64,000 nucleotides of DNA from Cupriavidus sp. YR651 (GTDB lineage Bacteria > Pseudomonadota > Gammaproteobacteria > Burkholderiales > Burkholderiaceae), in assembly GCF_900101625.1 (NCBI RefSeq), contig NZ_FMYZ01000008.1, positions 62,001 through 126,000 of the forward strand, read 5' to 3'. The notes beneath the pieces are model-generated. The model searched no databases. It was not told the DNA's origin and saw only the letters and a program-made list of their open reading frames with translations. The translations under genes were made by a program, and so were the position numbers. Positions 25,777 to 33,980 of the stretch are shown here, one piece after another (position 1 is the first letter of the stretch; every line of letters starts with the position of its first letter).

Positions 25777-27063
25777 CTACCTCCTTCCGGCCGAATTCAG
25801 CAGCGTATTGCTCAATGCGGAAGTCGCCACGGCCGAGCGATACGACTGCAAGGTATTGACCCCTGCGTCCAGCTTCATCAGGCTTTGAATCGTCTGGCCG
25901 TTAAGCGAGTTTTGTATAACTGTCGGTGCCGAATTCACCTGTGCACCCGCGGCGAACGCATTGTTCATCCCGCTCTGCACCACAAGGGCGCCATTGCCGT
26001 TGCCCAGCGCGGGACTATTCGCCAACTGGCCGGCAGCACCCGCAGCCCCATTGACATTCAACGGGGCCAGCACTGCCGACAACTGGCTTGCCTGCGCCGG
26101 CGTGATCTTGCCGATGTCGGGGATCATAACCCTCGTCGCCACGACCAGGTCACCGTTGATATACACGGCGCGTTCGATACCGAACGAAGCCTGCAATCCG
26201 CCCACATCGAAACCGCCGCGCAACTCGTCCAGCCGGTCCTCGACGACGGGCTTCCATGCGGCCATACGGCCGACACGACCGCCAGGGGCTGCCGGAGGGA
26301 TGTCAGCGGCCGCACTGGCGGCAGGCCGTACGAGCTCGCTTGCCGGTTGCACGGCGACGACGGCATCCACCGGCATGGCTGTGCTGGCCGTCCCGGTCGA
26401 CCGGGTCAGCGAGGGATCGAAGCCGCCGCGCATGACAGCAAGACGCTCATGCGCGACCGGCGCCGCACTGGCGACAATGACATCGGGGTCCGGCAGCGTG
26501 ACGGCACTCACCTGATCGAGGCGGATGGCCGTGGGCACCGCCTCCGTGGCATCGGAACGCAAGTCCGCCGGCGCCTGCGCACCGGTCTCCGCTCCGACAT
26601 CGCCCGCCTGCTGCACGTATGCATCGGTGGCGGGAGTTTCTTTGCCAGCCGGCGCGCTGGACGCTTCGGCCGCTTCGACCGATTCGGCAGGCACGGTGGC
26701 ACCGGCATTGGCGGACGGCATCACCTGCCCGGTCACGCGGGCACGCACTGCCGAGACAACCACGGGGCAGGCGTTCTCGTCGAAGCCACCCCGCAATGCA
26801 GCAAGGTCTTCCTGGTCGACCGGCTTCCACCCGGCCATTGTCTCCGTTCCCCCGGTCACGGGGGCCAGGCGTTCATCCGGACCGGCACGAGCGGCTGGCG
26901 GCAGCGTCAGACCCGAGACGCCGGCAGCCTCCTCCGTTGACAACTCGCTGCCCCAGGCCGAACCCGCCGCGCAGACCAGTCCGGCGCCCACGAGCATTGC
27001 CGTGGCAGCGGACCGGTTTGCAACGCGCGAGGTCTGCGGGGGCCTCAAGGATGTCTTGCGCAT
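25777..27063 (-). CDS. Exported protein with three LxxLRGG motifs, candidate substrate of the C39 peptidase
   Basis: 428 aa, family not recognised. Signal peptide to about 38. Three near-repeats follow: KPVDQEDLAALRGGFD (80-95), APVAHERLAVMRGGFD (201-216) and KPVVEDRLDELRGGFD (271-286). Each has hydrophobic residues at -4 and -7 from the GG pair, as in double-glycine leader peptides cut by C39 proteases. Regions between are Ala/Pro/Val-rich and likely disordered. The last third (287-428) is conserved-looking (ASFGIERAVYINGDLVVATR) and holds TVIQNSLNGQTIQSL (381-395), a signature shared with two neighbours. It starts 9 nt after the peptidase stop, so they are co-transcribed. Confidence 0.72.
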   Translation of the reverse strand: MRKTSLRPPQTSRVANRSAATAMLVGAGLVCAAGSAWGSELSTEEAAGVSGLTLPPAARAGPDERLAPVTGGTETMAGWKPVDQEDLAALRGGFDENACPVVVSAVRARVTGQVMPSANAGATVPAESVEAAEASSAPAGKETPATDAYVQQAGDVGAETGAQAPADLRSDATEAVPTAIRLDQVSAVTLPDPDVIVASAAPVAHERLAVMRGGFDPSLTRSTGTASTAMPVDAVVAVQPASELVRPAASAAADIPPAAPGGRVGRMAAWKPVVEDRLDELRGGFDVGGLQASFGIERAVYINGDLVVATRVMIPDIGKITPAQASQLSAVLAPLNVNGAAGAAGQLANSPALGNGNGALVVQSGMNNAFAAGAQVNSAPTVIQNSLNGQTIQSLMKLDAGVNTLQSYRSAVATSALSNTLLNSAGRR

Positions 27064-27072
27064 TGTTATTCC

Positions 27073-27768
27073 TTAGAAATCAGGAACGCCATGCGGTGGC
27101 ATGACGGTGAAGAACAAGCTGTCCCGATTGACTCCCATCCAGTAAGGCCCACTCGGCGATACGCGCCAGTCGGCATATTGATTGAATCGTGCCTGCTCTT
27201 CCCGGTTGTGAATCACGAAGAGCAGCTGGCTGTCCCAGATGCGTTCGAAATGCTCGCGCGTCAGGGCGCGTGTACCCATGGCGGGATCGCCCACCAGCAC
27301 GCGATTGCCTTGTATCCCCTTGACCACCACGAAGTGGTGATAGCCGTTTTCCACGATCAGCACGATGGCCGGCACCTTCGCCTCTTCCAGCTTGGACAGC
27401 GGCAGTTCGTAGCCGTCGGCCAGGAAGCCGCGCGACTCGAGGAACCGCTTCATGTCCAGCAGCGAAAATCCCTCGTTCTGGATCTTCTGCTGGTCGCCGT
27501 GCACATACATGTCCCGGAACACGACCTGTTCACTGACGGGATAGCCGTACTGATAAGTCAGCAGGGTCGCCACGGCGGCTGAGCCGCAGCTGAAGTCGTA
27601 TTGCTGCCGTATCGTGGTCTTGAAGCGCGCCTCCTTGAAGCTCGTTACCTTGACGCTGTATAGGTGGCCCGTGTTGTCGGGCACTATGGCGCTATCGGCA
27701 CACGCGATGCGCGCGCCGGCGGATAACAGGATCAACGCCAGCAAGGCCGTCAACGGTCGCAATCTCAT
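27073..27768 (-). CDS. C39-family cysteine peptidase, FapD-like
   Basis: 231 aa. Signal peptide to about residue 24 (RIACA), so the enzyme is periplasmic. Catalytic residues are intact: oxyanion Gln55, Cys61 in DFSCGSAAVATLL, His145 in YHHFVVVKG and Asp161 in VGDPAMG. It lacks the ABC transporter domains of bacteriocin exporters, as FapD does. Its start overlaps the stop of the upstream small exported protein by 4 nt (ATGA-type), and the three-motif protein follows after 9 nt. C39 enzymes cut after Gly-Gly, and two flanking genes encode LxxLRGG motifs, so both are likely substrates; this is inference. Confidence 0.85.
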   Translation of the reverse strand: MRLRPLTALLALILLSAGARIACADSAIVPDNTGHLYSVKVTSFKEARFKTTIRQQYDFSCGSAAVATLLTYQYGYPVSEQVVFRDMYVHGDQQKIQNEGFSLLDMKRFLESRGFLADGYELPLSKLEEAKVPAIVLIVENGYHHFVVVKGIQGNRVLVGDPAMGTRALTREHFERIWDSQLLFVIHNREEQARFNQYADWRVSPSGPYWMGVNRDSLFFTVMPPHGVPDF

Positions 27769-28199
27769 GGCGCGAACTGGACGTTGACGATGGTCCCGGT
27801 CTGGATCAGCACGTTGGAACCTGTGTTCTGGATCACGGTCGGGATGCCGATCGCATTGGCGAACGACGAGGCGGTAATGATGTTGTCTCCGGTCGGGGAA
27901 TTGATTGCCCGGTTGTCGGCAACCGTCCCGTGCAGACGCATGTCGTTTACCACCACTTCAGCGCCCCCTCGGAGCGAATCCAGCTTGCTTTCGCCAACCG
28001 GCTTGCCAAGCGAGCCAAACGCACCACCCGCATGGCTGCGTGCCACAGGTTCCTCCTGGGCTGATTGCGGTGTGGATACAGCCGCGGCGGCCATCACTGG
28101 TGGCCCGGAGGGCTGCTGGGGTTCTGCACGGGCATGCACGCCCGGCCAGAACAGAATAGCCGTCGACAGGATGCCGACAGTAGTGCGGACCGATCCCAT
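27765..28199 (-). CDS. Small exported protein with LxxLRGG and VIQN motifs
   Basis: 144 aa. Signal peptide MGSVRTTVGILSTAILFWPG to about ARA, a disordered Ala/Pro stretch, then GKPVGESKLDSLRGGAEVVV (65-84; GG at 78-79) and, after NRAINSPTGDNIITASSF, a C-terminal TVIQNTGSNVLIQTGTIVNV (121-140). The first block matches the repeats in the 428-aa neighbour, the second matches its tail and that of the Gly-rich protein. Start chosen after AAGGAG. It could be a minor subunit or nucleator in a fibre or matrix. Family unknown. Confidence 0.72.
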   Translation of the reverse strand: MGSVRTTVGILSTAILFWPGVHARAEPQQPSGPPVMAAAAVSTPQSAQEEPVARSHAGGAFGSLGKPVGESKLDSLRGGAEVVVNDMRLHGTVADNRAINSPTGDNIITASSFANAIGIPTVIQNTGSNVLIQTGTIVNVQFAP

Positions 28200-28383
28200 G
28201 GTGAGATCTCCTTCAGCGGACGGCGACTGACATGGCTTGCGTCCGGGTAGCCCGCGGCGTGACAGATCCACCAGTGGCCTGGCGCAGCCGCGGATACCCG
28301 TACGTATCGTCTACTTTTCTACCCGTTGAAGCTCGGCGCGCGGGCGGGCCATCCCACCCGCGCCACGCGCCACCTTCGAGGGC

Positions 28384-29553
28384 TTAGTGGCCGACGTTCA
28401 CGTTAGCCTGAACGGTGACAGCCTGTTGCGCCAGTGAGGCCATGCCGGAGTTCTGCACGATGTTCAGAACACCAGCCGCGCTTTGAGCGGTGCCGGTCAT
28501 CGTGTTCGACATGTTGAACGTGCCAGCATCGACAGTCGTCGTGCCGCCAGCGCCGCCAGCGCCGCCATAGCCAGCCGTTGCAGCACCGCCAGTTGCAGCA
28601 GCACCGCTACCGCCAGCGCCACCTGCAGCGCCAGACCCACCAGCCCCGCCAGCACCGGCGTTATTCGGCCCAGTGCTAGCCGTGCTGGTAGCCGCGCCGC
28701 TGTTCGCGGCTCCGCCGGCTCCGCCCGCACCACCCGTGGCAGTCCCGGCAGCACCGGCCCCGCCAGTTGCAGCACCTGCGGTATTGGTCGCTGTGGCCGC
28801 GCCACCTGTGCCTGCACCGCCCGTGGACGTGCCTGCACCGCCTGCGCCTCCGGCGCCGGCTGTTGCCGTGCCAGTGGCCGATGCGGGACCAGCGCCGTCG
28901 TTGAACGCCTTGGACTTGTTGCCAGCCCAGGTGTCGCCACCCCAGCCGCCCTTGGCCGAGGACTTGCCGCCGAGACCAGCGCTACCCGCTGCTGCCTTTT
29001 CTGCTTCGGTGTAGGCCGAGCCGCCCTTGCCGCCAGAGGCGTAGGCGCTGCCGCCCTTGCCACCATCGCCAGCAACAGCCTTGCCCGACTTCGCATCGTC
29101 AGAGTAGGCCTTGGCATAAGCATCGCCGCCACTGCCACCCCTGGCGCCGTCGCCGCCGCTGCCACCCTTGGCGCCGTCGCCGCCAATGGCCTTGCCGCCA
29201 TAGGCCGAGCCGCCCTTGCCACCATCACCGCCATTGCCTACGCCGTAGGCGCTCGCGGAATTCCCAAGGCCAAAGACCTTGATATGGCTGACCGAGCCTT
29301 CAAGCTTGCTGACTGCTACAGCCTTGCTTGTGTTGAACGAATTCTGGAAGACCTTCGCATAGCCCGTAATTTCGTTCGCTGCCGGACCCCCAGTGGTTGT
29401 TTGGGTGTTGGTTGCCGTGGCAGTCAGCGAATTGGCTCCAGTAGTTGATTTCTGGTTACAGGAAACCTTCCCGTCACCGCATGGGTTTGCTAGTGCGACA
29501 CCGCTGAACCCGAAGGCCAGGACTGCAGCTGTCGCAAGAAGGGTCTTATTCAT
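28384..29553 (-). CDS. Gly/Ala-rich repetitive exported protein, candidate matrix or fibre subunit
   Basis: 389 aa. Signal peptide MNKTLLATAAVLAFGFSGVA-LA, a Cys pair (C25, C32), and an N-terminal non-repetitive region to about 100. Residues about 105-335 are almost entirely GG-x-G, GGKGGSAY, GGDGAKGGSGG and GGAGGAG type repeats. The tail (338-389) carries AAGVLNIVQNSGMASLAQQA and ends VTVQANVNVGH, related to the VIQN signature of the two downstream exported proteins. GGGAG precedes the ATG. It is the first gene of the five-gene run; the 184-nt gap to the next gene may allow partial termination and excess of this product. Function inferred from composition and context only. Confidence 0.75.
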   Translation of the reverse strand: MNKTLLATAAVLAFGFSGVALANPCGDGKVSCNQKSTTGANSLTATATNTQTTTGGPAANEITGYAKVFQNSFNTSKAVAVSKLEGSVSHIKVFGLGNSASAYGVGNGGDGGKGGSAYGGKAIGGDGAKGGSGGDGARGGSGGDAYAKAYSDDAKSGKAVAGDGGKGGSAYASGGKGGSAYTEAEKAAAGSAGLGGKSSAKGGWGGDTWAGNKSKAFNDGAGPASATGTATAGAGGAGGAGTSTGGAGTGGAATATNTAGAATGGAGAAGTATGGAGGAGGAANSGAATSTASTGPNNAGAGGAGGSGAAGGAGGSGAAATGGAATAGYGGAGGAGGTTTVDAGTFNMSNTMTGTAQSAAGVLNIVQNSGMASLAQQAVTVQANVNVGH

Positions 29554-30260
29554 AGAAAGCTCCCAGGAGGATTTCACAGCGTCTTCGTCTGGGAGCCGGC
29601 GATCGGAAGATCGGTTAGCACTCAGGCGACGGTCCGGCGGCTCCGCCAAACCAGTCGCTTCTTCCGCATAATCGGTGCCAGCAGCGCCTCTCCGGGAGAC
29701 AAGCCGTTGAAATACAAGGGCTGCCCAGCCATCACACGGGAACTTTTCCGCGGGTTTTCTGCGCGTCACGCAGCGGCAGGCTGTGAACCGCAGTAGACAT
29801 GTCACAGGGCTGTGACACGGGTTCCGGCCTGCCGTCGTGCGCCCCGCTTCACGCCAACAAAATCCACCGCATTTTCAAGGAGTTAGCATTCATCCCGGAG
29901 CAGGCCGGAGGGCGCCACACCCGTAACGGCGGTGAAACAGCGATCCTGCCATGCCACATCCACCACGCATTCATCGGGGGCGCTGCTTGTCAGGTCAGTC
30001 TCTGCGGCACCATGTTGCGGGTGCGATGACGAAGGCGGGCGCAAGTGCATTATTGGCGCCGCGGACGCGCGGCGCGGTATGAATCGCCCCGAATTCGTCC
30101 CCTTTCTTGCGGACAGAAAGCGCTCGGTGCGGTCTCGCAACAAAATGTTCCGGGCCGGGGTGCACCAAGCGCCCCCAATGCGTTTCATGCTAGGCTCTAT
30201 GTCTGATCTACAGTACATTAGTCCCGTCAAGGACTTGTCAGCGCATTCGCAAGGGAAGCC
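29554..30260. other. Long intergenic region with promoter of the Fap-like run and a possible gene remnant
   Basis: 707 nt between the Gly-rich gene (left, minus) and gntR (right, plus). It must hold both promoters. On the minus strand a frame ending at 29883 reads WQDRCFTAVTGVAPSGLL near its end, which resembles the last helix of AraC-type regulators; the rest of that frame does not, so it is at best a remnant. Near 30195-30225 TCTGATCTACAGTACATTAG lies just ahead of gntR and could be its operator. Confidence 0.4.
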
Positions 30261-31040
30261 ATGAGTGAAGCCGTCGTTCCCCTGTATCACCAGATTTACG
30301 TGGTCCTCCGCCAGCAGATCGTGGAAGGCCGGTTTGGCCAGGGCCCGCTGCCGGGCGAGATTGATCTTGCCAAGCAATTCCATGCCTCCCGCGTGACGAT
30401 GCGTCGCGTGTTTGACCGCCTGGTACAGGAAGGACTGGTGCGCCGCCATCGCGGCCTGGGCACCTTCGTCAATCCCCATCCGGTCAAGCCCGCCGTGTCG
30501 GAAGAACGTGCAGCCAGCCTGCTCGGCAACATCATCGACATGGGTGAGAAGACCGCGGTCAAGGTCATCTCGATCGACGAGGTCCACGCCACGCCCGACG
30601 TCGCCGAAGCCCTCAATCTGCAGGTGGGCGATCCCGTGATCAAGATTGTCCGCGTGCGCCACTATCGCAACCGTCCGCTGTCGCACATCACTGCGTACCT
30701 GCCCGCGGACCTGGGCCGCCCGCTGTCCCGCAAGGACCTGGAGGAAAAGCCCATGCTCCGCCTGCTGGAATCCGCAGGCGTGGAACTGGGCCGCGCGACG
30801 CAGGTGCTGACCGCGCGCCTGGCCGATGTCGTCGTGGCGCCGCTGCTCGACGTGCCGGTTGGCGGTGCCCTGCTGGCGGTGCGCCGCGTGGTGCTGGACA
30901 AGGCGGGCCGCCCGGTGCAGTTCCTGATGGGTCAGTATCGGCCGGACCGCTACGAGTACCGCATGGAACTGTCCCCGATGGGCGGCGACAGCGCCAACGT
31001 GTGGGTGGAAAACGAAACGCGCACGGGCCTGCGCGACTAG
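30261..31040 (+). CDS. GntR-family regulator, HutC/UTRA type
   Basis: 259 aa. The winged HTH is at 8-75 (PLYHQIYVVLRQQIVEGRFG, LAKQFHASRVTMRRVFDRLV, GLVRRHRGLGTFV), and the UTRA effector domain spans 95-245 (ALNLQVGDPVIKIVRVRHYR, GALLAVRRVVLDKAGRPVQF). It heads an apparent operon with a Bug receptor and a two-subunit aconitase-type dehydratase, so it probably senses a hydroxy- or methyl-substituted dicarboxylate. Confidence 0.93.
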   Translation: MSEAVVPLYHQIYVVLRQQIVEGRFGQGPLPGEIDLAKQFHASRVTMRRVFDRLVQEGLVRRHRGLGTFVNPHPVKPAVSEERAASLLGNIIDMGEKTAVKVISIDEVHATPDVAEALNLQVGDPVIKIVRVRHYRNRPLSHITAYLPADLGRPLSRKDLEEKPMLRLLESAGVELGRATQVLTARLADVVVAPLLDVPVGGALLAVRRVVLDKAGRPVQFLMGQYRPDRYEYRMELSPMGGDSANVWVENETRTGLRD

Positions 31041-31114
31041 GGTCGGACTGCCCCTCCCGGTCGATCCGGGCGATACTGCGCACTCCTGATCACACTTGTC
31101 GAGGAGCCCACGTC

Positions 31115-32155
31115 ATGCCAGTTGTTCGCCCGGGTGCGCACCTGCACGCCCGCAAGCCTGCCCGCGTCCGCGCGCTGATGTCCTGCCTGACCCGAGTGTC
31201 AGGCGCCGTGGTCCTGTCCCTGGTGTCCTTGTTGTCCGCACCCTCCGGCGCCCATGCCGCGGTGGCGGGCGGCAAGCCGATCCGCATCCTGGTCGGCGCG
31301 CCCGCCGGCGGGACCACCGACACGCTGGCACGTACCATCGCGCAGGAAATGTCGCAGGCGCTGGATCAACCGGTGTTGGTCGAGAACCGTCCCGGGGCCG
31401 GTGGCAACATCGCCGCGGACCTGGTTGCCAAGAGCCCCGCCGATGGCACCACGCTGTTGATGAGTTTCACCAGCCATACGATCAACGCCACGCTCTACAA
31501 GAAGCTGCCGTTCGATCCCATCCAGGATTTCACCCCGATCACGCTGGTGGCCACCGTGCCCAGCGTGCTGGTGGCCACGCCCAAACTACCCGCGAACAAC
31601 ATCCCCGAACTGATCCGTCTGGCCAAGTCCGAACCCGGCAAGCTGAACTTCGGCATCGGATCGGTCGGATCGTCGGTCCATCTGGCCGGCGACATGTTCA
31701 AGATGATGACGGGCACCTACATCGTCAACATCCCCTACAAGGGCACCACGCCGGCCATCACGGACCTGCTGGCGGGCCAGGTCGACCTGATGTTCGCCAG
31801 CACCATCAACGTGGCGCCGCACGTGAAGGCCGGCAAGCTCAAGGTGCTGGGCGTGACCAGCCCCACGCCGCTGCCGCAGTTCCCGGGCGCACTGCCGATC
31901 GGGGCCACGGTGAAGGGCTTCGAGTCGAGCGCATGGTTCGGCCTGTTCGGCCCGGCCAACCTGCCGCCGGAGATCACCCAGGCGCTGTTCCAGGCTGCGC
32001 GCCACGGGCTGGAATCGCCCGCCGTGCGCAAGCGGCTGGAAAACGATGGGGCCCAGCCCAGCGCGATGCCGCCTGAAGCGTTTGCCACATTCGTGAAGCA
32101 GGACGTCAAGCGCTGGGCGACGGTGGTCAGATATTCCGGAGCGCAGCCCGAATGA
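31115..32155 (+). CDS. Bug/TctC-family periplasmic receptor
   Basis: 346 aa. Long n-region, signal core SGAVVLSLVSLLSAPSGAHA, then GKPIRILVGAPAGGTTDTLA, VLVENRPGAGGNIAADLVAK, FGIGSVGSSVHLAGDMFKMM, IPYKGTTPAITDLLAGQVDL. The ligand loop is APAGGTTD. GAGGAG lies 8 nt before the ATG. The stop overlaps the dehydratase large-subunit start by 4 nt, tying ligand capture to that enzyme. Confidence 0.94.
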   Translation: MPVVRPGAHLHARKPARVRALMSCLTRVSGAVVLSLVSLLSAPSGAHAAVAGGKPIRILVGAPAGGTTDTLARTIAQEMSQALDQPVLVENRPGAGGNIAADLVAKSPADGTTLLMSFTSHTINATLYKKLPFDPIQDFTPITLVATVPSVLVATPKLPANNIPELIRLAKSEPGKLNFGIGSVGSSVHLAGDMFKMMTGTYIVNIPYKGTTPAITDLLAGQVDLMFASTINVAPHVKAGKLKVLGVTSPTPLPQFPGALPIGATVKGFESSAWFGLFGPANLPPEITQALFQAARHGLESPAVRKRLENDGAQPSAMPPEAFATFVKQDVKRWATVVRYSGAQPE

Positions 32156-33471
32156 CCCTGTCCAGCGGCAACGCCGTCGACCCTGTTCAGCTGCCCGCGA
32201 CGCTCGCCCAGAAACTCGTGGCACGCGCGGCCGGCGTGGCGCATGTCACGCCGGGCACGGTAGTGATGTGCAAGGTCGACCTGGCGATGTCGCACGATTC
32301 CAGCGGCCCGCGGCGCGTGGCGCCGCTGCTGCGCGAACTCGGCGCAAAGGTCTGGGATCCCTCGCGTTTCGTGGTGGTGACGGACCACTTCGTGCCGGCT
32401 GCGGACCCCGATGCCGAGGCGATCGTCCGCTTCACGCGCGACTGGGTGCGCGATGCCGGCATCTCCCATTTCATCGACGGCGAGGGCATCTGCCACGTCG
32501 TGCTGCCCGAGCGCGGCCACGTGCTGCCGGGCCGCTTCATCGTGGGCGGCGACAGCCACAGTCCGACCGGCGGCGCATTCGGCGCCTATATGTTCGGCAT
32601 CGGCGCCACCGAGATGGCGGGCGTGCTGGCCACCGGCGAAATCTGGCTGCGCGTGCCGCAAACCATCCGGCTGGACTGGCAGGGCACGCTGGCCGACGGG
32701 GTATGCGCCAAGGACATGATGCTGTTCCTGTGCGCCACGCTGGGACTGGCCGGGGGGCGCTACGAAGCCATCGAATACACGGGCGCCGCGGTCACCGCGC
32801 TGCCGATGCAGGAGCGCATGACGCTCACCAACATGAGTGCGGAACTGGGTGCGCAGACGGGGCTCATCGCGCCGGACGCCACCACCATGGCGTGGCTGGC
32901 CGATGCCGGCGTGGATGCCGCCACGCTGGCCGCCATCGATCCGCGCCAATGGCGCAGCGATGCCGACGCGCAGGTGCTGGAGACCCATCGCTTCGACGCC
33001 GGCACGCTGGCGCCGCAGGTGGCGGCCCCGCACTCGCCCGCCAACAGCGCGCCGGTGGATGCCGCGGCCGGGCAGGCGGTGGACATCGCCTACCTGGGCG
33101 CTTGCACGGGCGCCAAGCTCGAAGACCTGCGCATGGCCGCGCGCATGCTGCGCGGGCGCAAGGTGGCTGCCGGCGTGTCGCTGCGCGTGGCGCCCGCCTC
33201 CTTGCGCGACCAGCAACAGGCCGCGCGCGAAGGCACGCTCGAAGTGCTCGTCGCCGCCGGCGCCGAACTGCTGCCCAACGCCTGCAACGCGTGCGCGGGC
33301 TACGGCGCCTCGCGCTTCCCCGCCGGCAGCCGCGCCATTGCCTCCACCGCGCGCAACTTTGCCGGCCGCATGGGCGATGCCGGCAGCGCGGTGTGGCTGG
33401 CGTCTCCGCTCACGGTGGCGGCCAGTGCCGTGACCGGACGCATCACCGATCCCCGCACGCTGTTGGCATGA
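32152..33471 (+). CDS. Aconitase-family hydro-lyase, large subunit (LeuC-like)
   Basis: 439 aa. [4Fe-4S] hydro-lyase of the isopropylmalate isomerase/homoaconitase type. Motifs: VDLAMSHDSSGPRRV, FVVVTDHFVPA, GDSHSPTGGAFGAYMFGIGA, YLGACTGAKLEDLR (first cluster Cys) and LPNACNACAGYGASRFPAGS (Cys pair). Some canonical residues differ from true LeuC (GACTGA instead of GSCTN), and there is no leuB nearby, so leucine synthesis is unlikely. Candidates are dimethylmalate, methylmalate or citraconate-type dehydratases. It overlaps both the Bug gene and the small subunit by 4 nt. Confidence 0.88.
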   Translation: MTLSSGNAVDPVQLPATLAQKLVARAAGVAHVTPGTVVMCKVDLAMSHDSSGPRRVAPLLRELGAKVWDPSRFVVVTDHFVPAADPDAEAIVRFTRDWVRDAGISHFIDGEGICHVVLPERGHVLPGRFIVGGDSHSPTGGAFGAYMFGIGATEMAGVLATGEIWLRVPQTIRLDWQGTLADGVCAKDMMLFLCATLGLAGGRYEAIEYTGAAVTALPMQERMTLTNMSAELGAQTGLIAPDATTMAWLADAGVDAATLAAIDPRQWRSDADAQVLETHRFDAGTLAPQVAAPHSPANSAPVDAAAGQAVDIAYLGACTGAKLEDLRMAARMLRGRKVAAGVSLRVAPASLRDQQQAAREGTLEVLVAAGAELLPNACNACAGYGASRFPAGSRAIASTARNFAGRMGDAGSAVWLASPLTVAASAVTGRITDPRTLLA

Positions 33472-33980
33472 CCCCTGCCCCCGATTTCCGCAACATGCCG
33501 GCCGGACGCATCTGGCGATTTGGCGACAACGTCGATACCGATGCGATGGCGCCGGGCGTCTATATGAAAGCCGCGATCGACGTGCTGGCGCGCCATTGCC
33601 TGGAGAACCTGCGACCCGAGTTTCCGACCGCCGTCCGCCCGGGCGACATCGTCGTCGGCGGCAGCAACTTCGGCATGGGATCGTCGCGCGAGCAGGCCGC
33701 GCAGGCGCTGCGCCACCTTGGCGTGGCGGCGGTGATCGCGCCATCGTTCGCGGGCCTGTTCTATCGCAACGCGATCAACCTCGGACTTCCGGTACTGGTT
33801 TGCGCGCACACGGATGCACTGGCCGACGGCGCGCGCGCCGTGTTCGACCTGGAGGCCGCGCAGCTACGGTTGCAGGACGGATCGCGCGTGGCGTGCGAGC
33901 CCGTGCCCGACTTCCTGCGTGCATTGCTGCGGGCTGGCGGGTTGATCCCGCACCTCAGGATGCGAATGGCCCGGCCCTGA
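33468..33980 (+). CDS. Aconitase-family hydro-lyase, small subunit (LeuD-like)
   Basis: 170 aa swivel domain. FGDNVDTDAMAPGVYMK near the N-terminus and VVGGSNFGMGSSREQAAQAL, with the substrate-selecting loop and Ser-Arg pair, then VAAVIAPSFAGLFYRNAINL. It pairs with the large subunit through an ATGA overlap. Its 3' end overlaps the convergent phosphoribosyltransferase gene by 26 nt. Confidence 0.9.
   Translation: MTPAPDFRNMPAGRIWRFGDNVDTDAMAPGVYMKAAIDVLARHCLENLRPEFPTAVRPGDIVVGGSNFGMGSSREQAAQALRHLGVAAVIAPSFAGLFYRNAINLGLPVLVCAHTDALADGARAVFDLEAAQLRLQDGSRVACEPVPDFLRALLRAGGLIPHLRMRMARP

Noticed and set aside
28483..29448. Plus-strand frames over the Gly-rich gene
   Set aside because: Any GC-rich repeat gives open shadow frames; only the minus frame has a signal peptide, a ribosome site and the shared tail.
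29883..30686. 267-codon minus-strand frame upstream of the Fap-like run
   Set aside because: Mostly antisense to gntR; only its last 20 residues look like a domain end, listed as a weak remnant.
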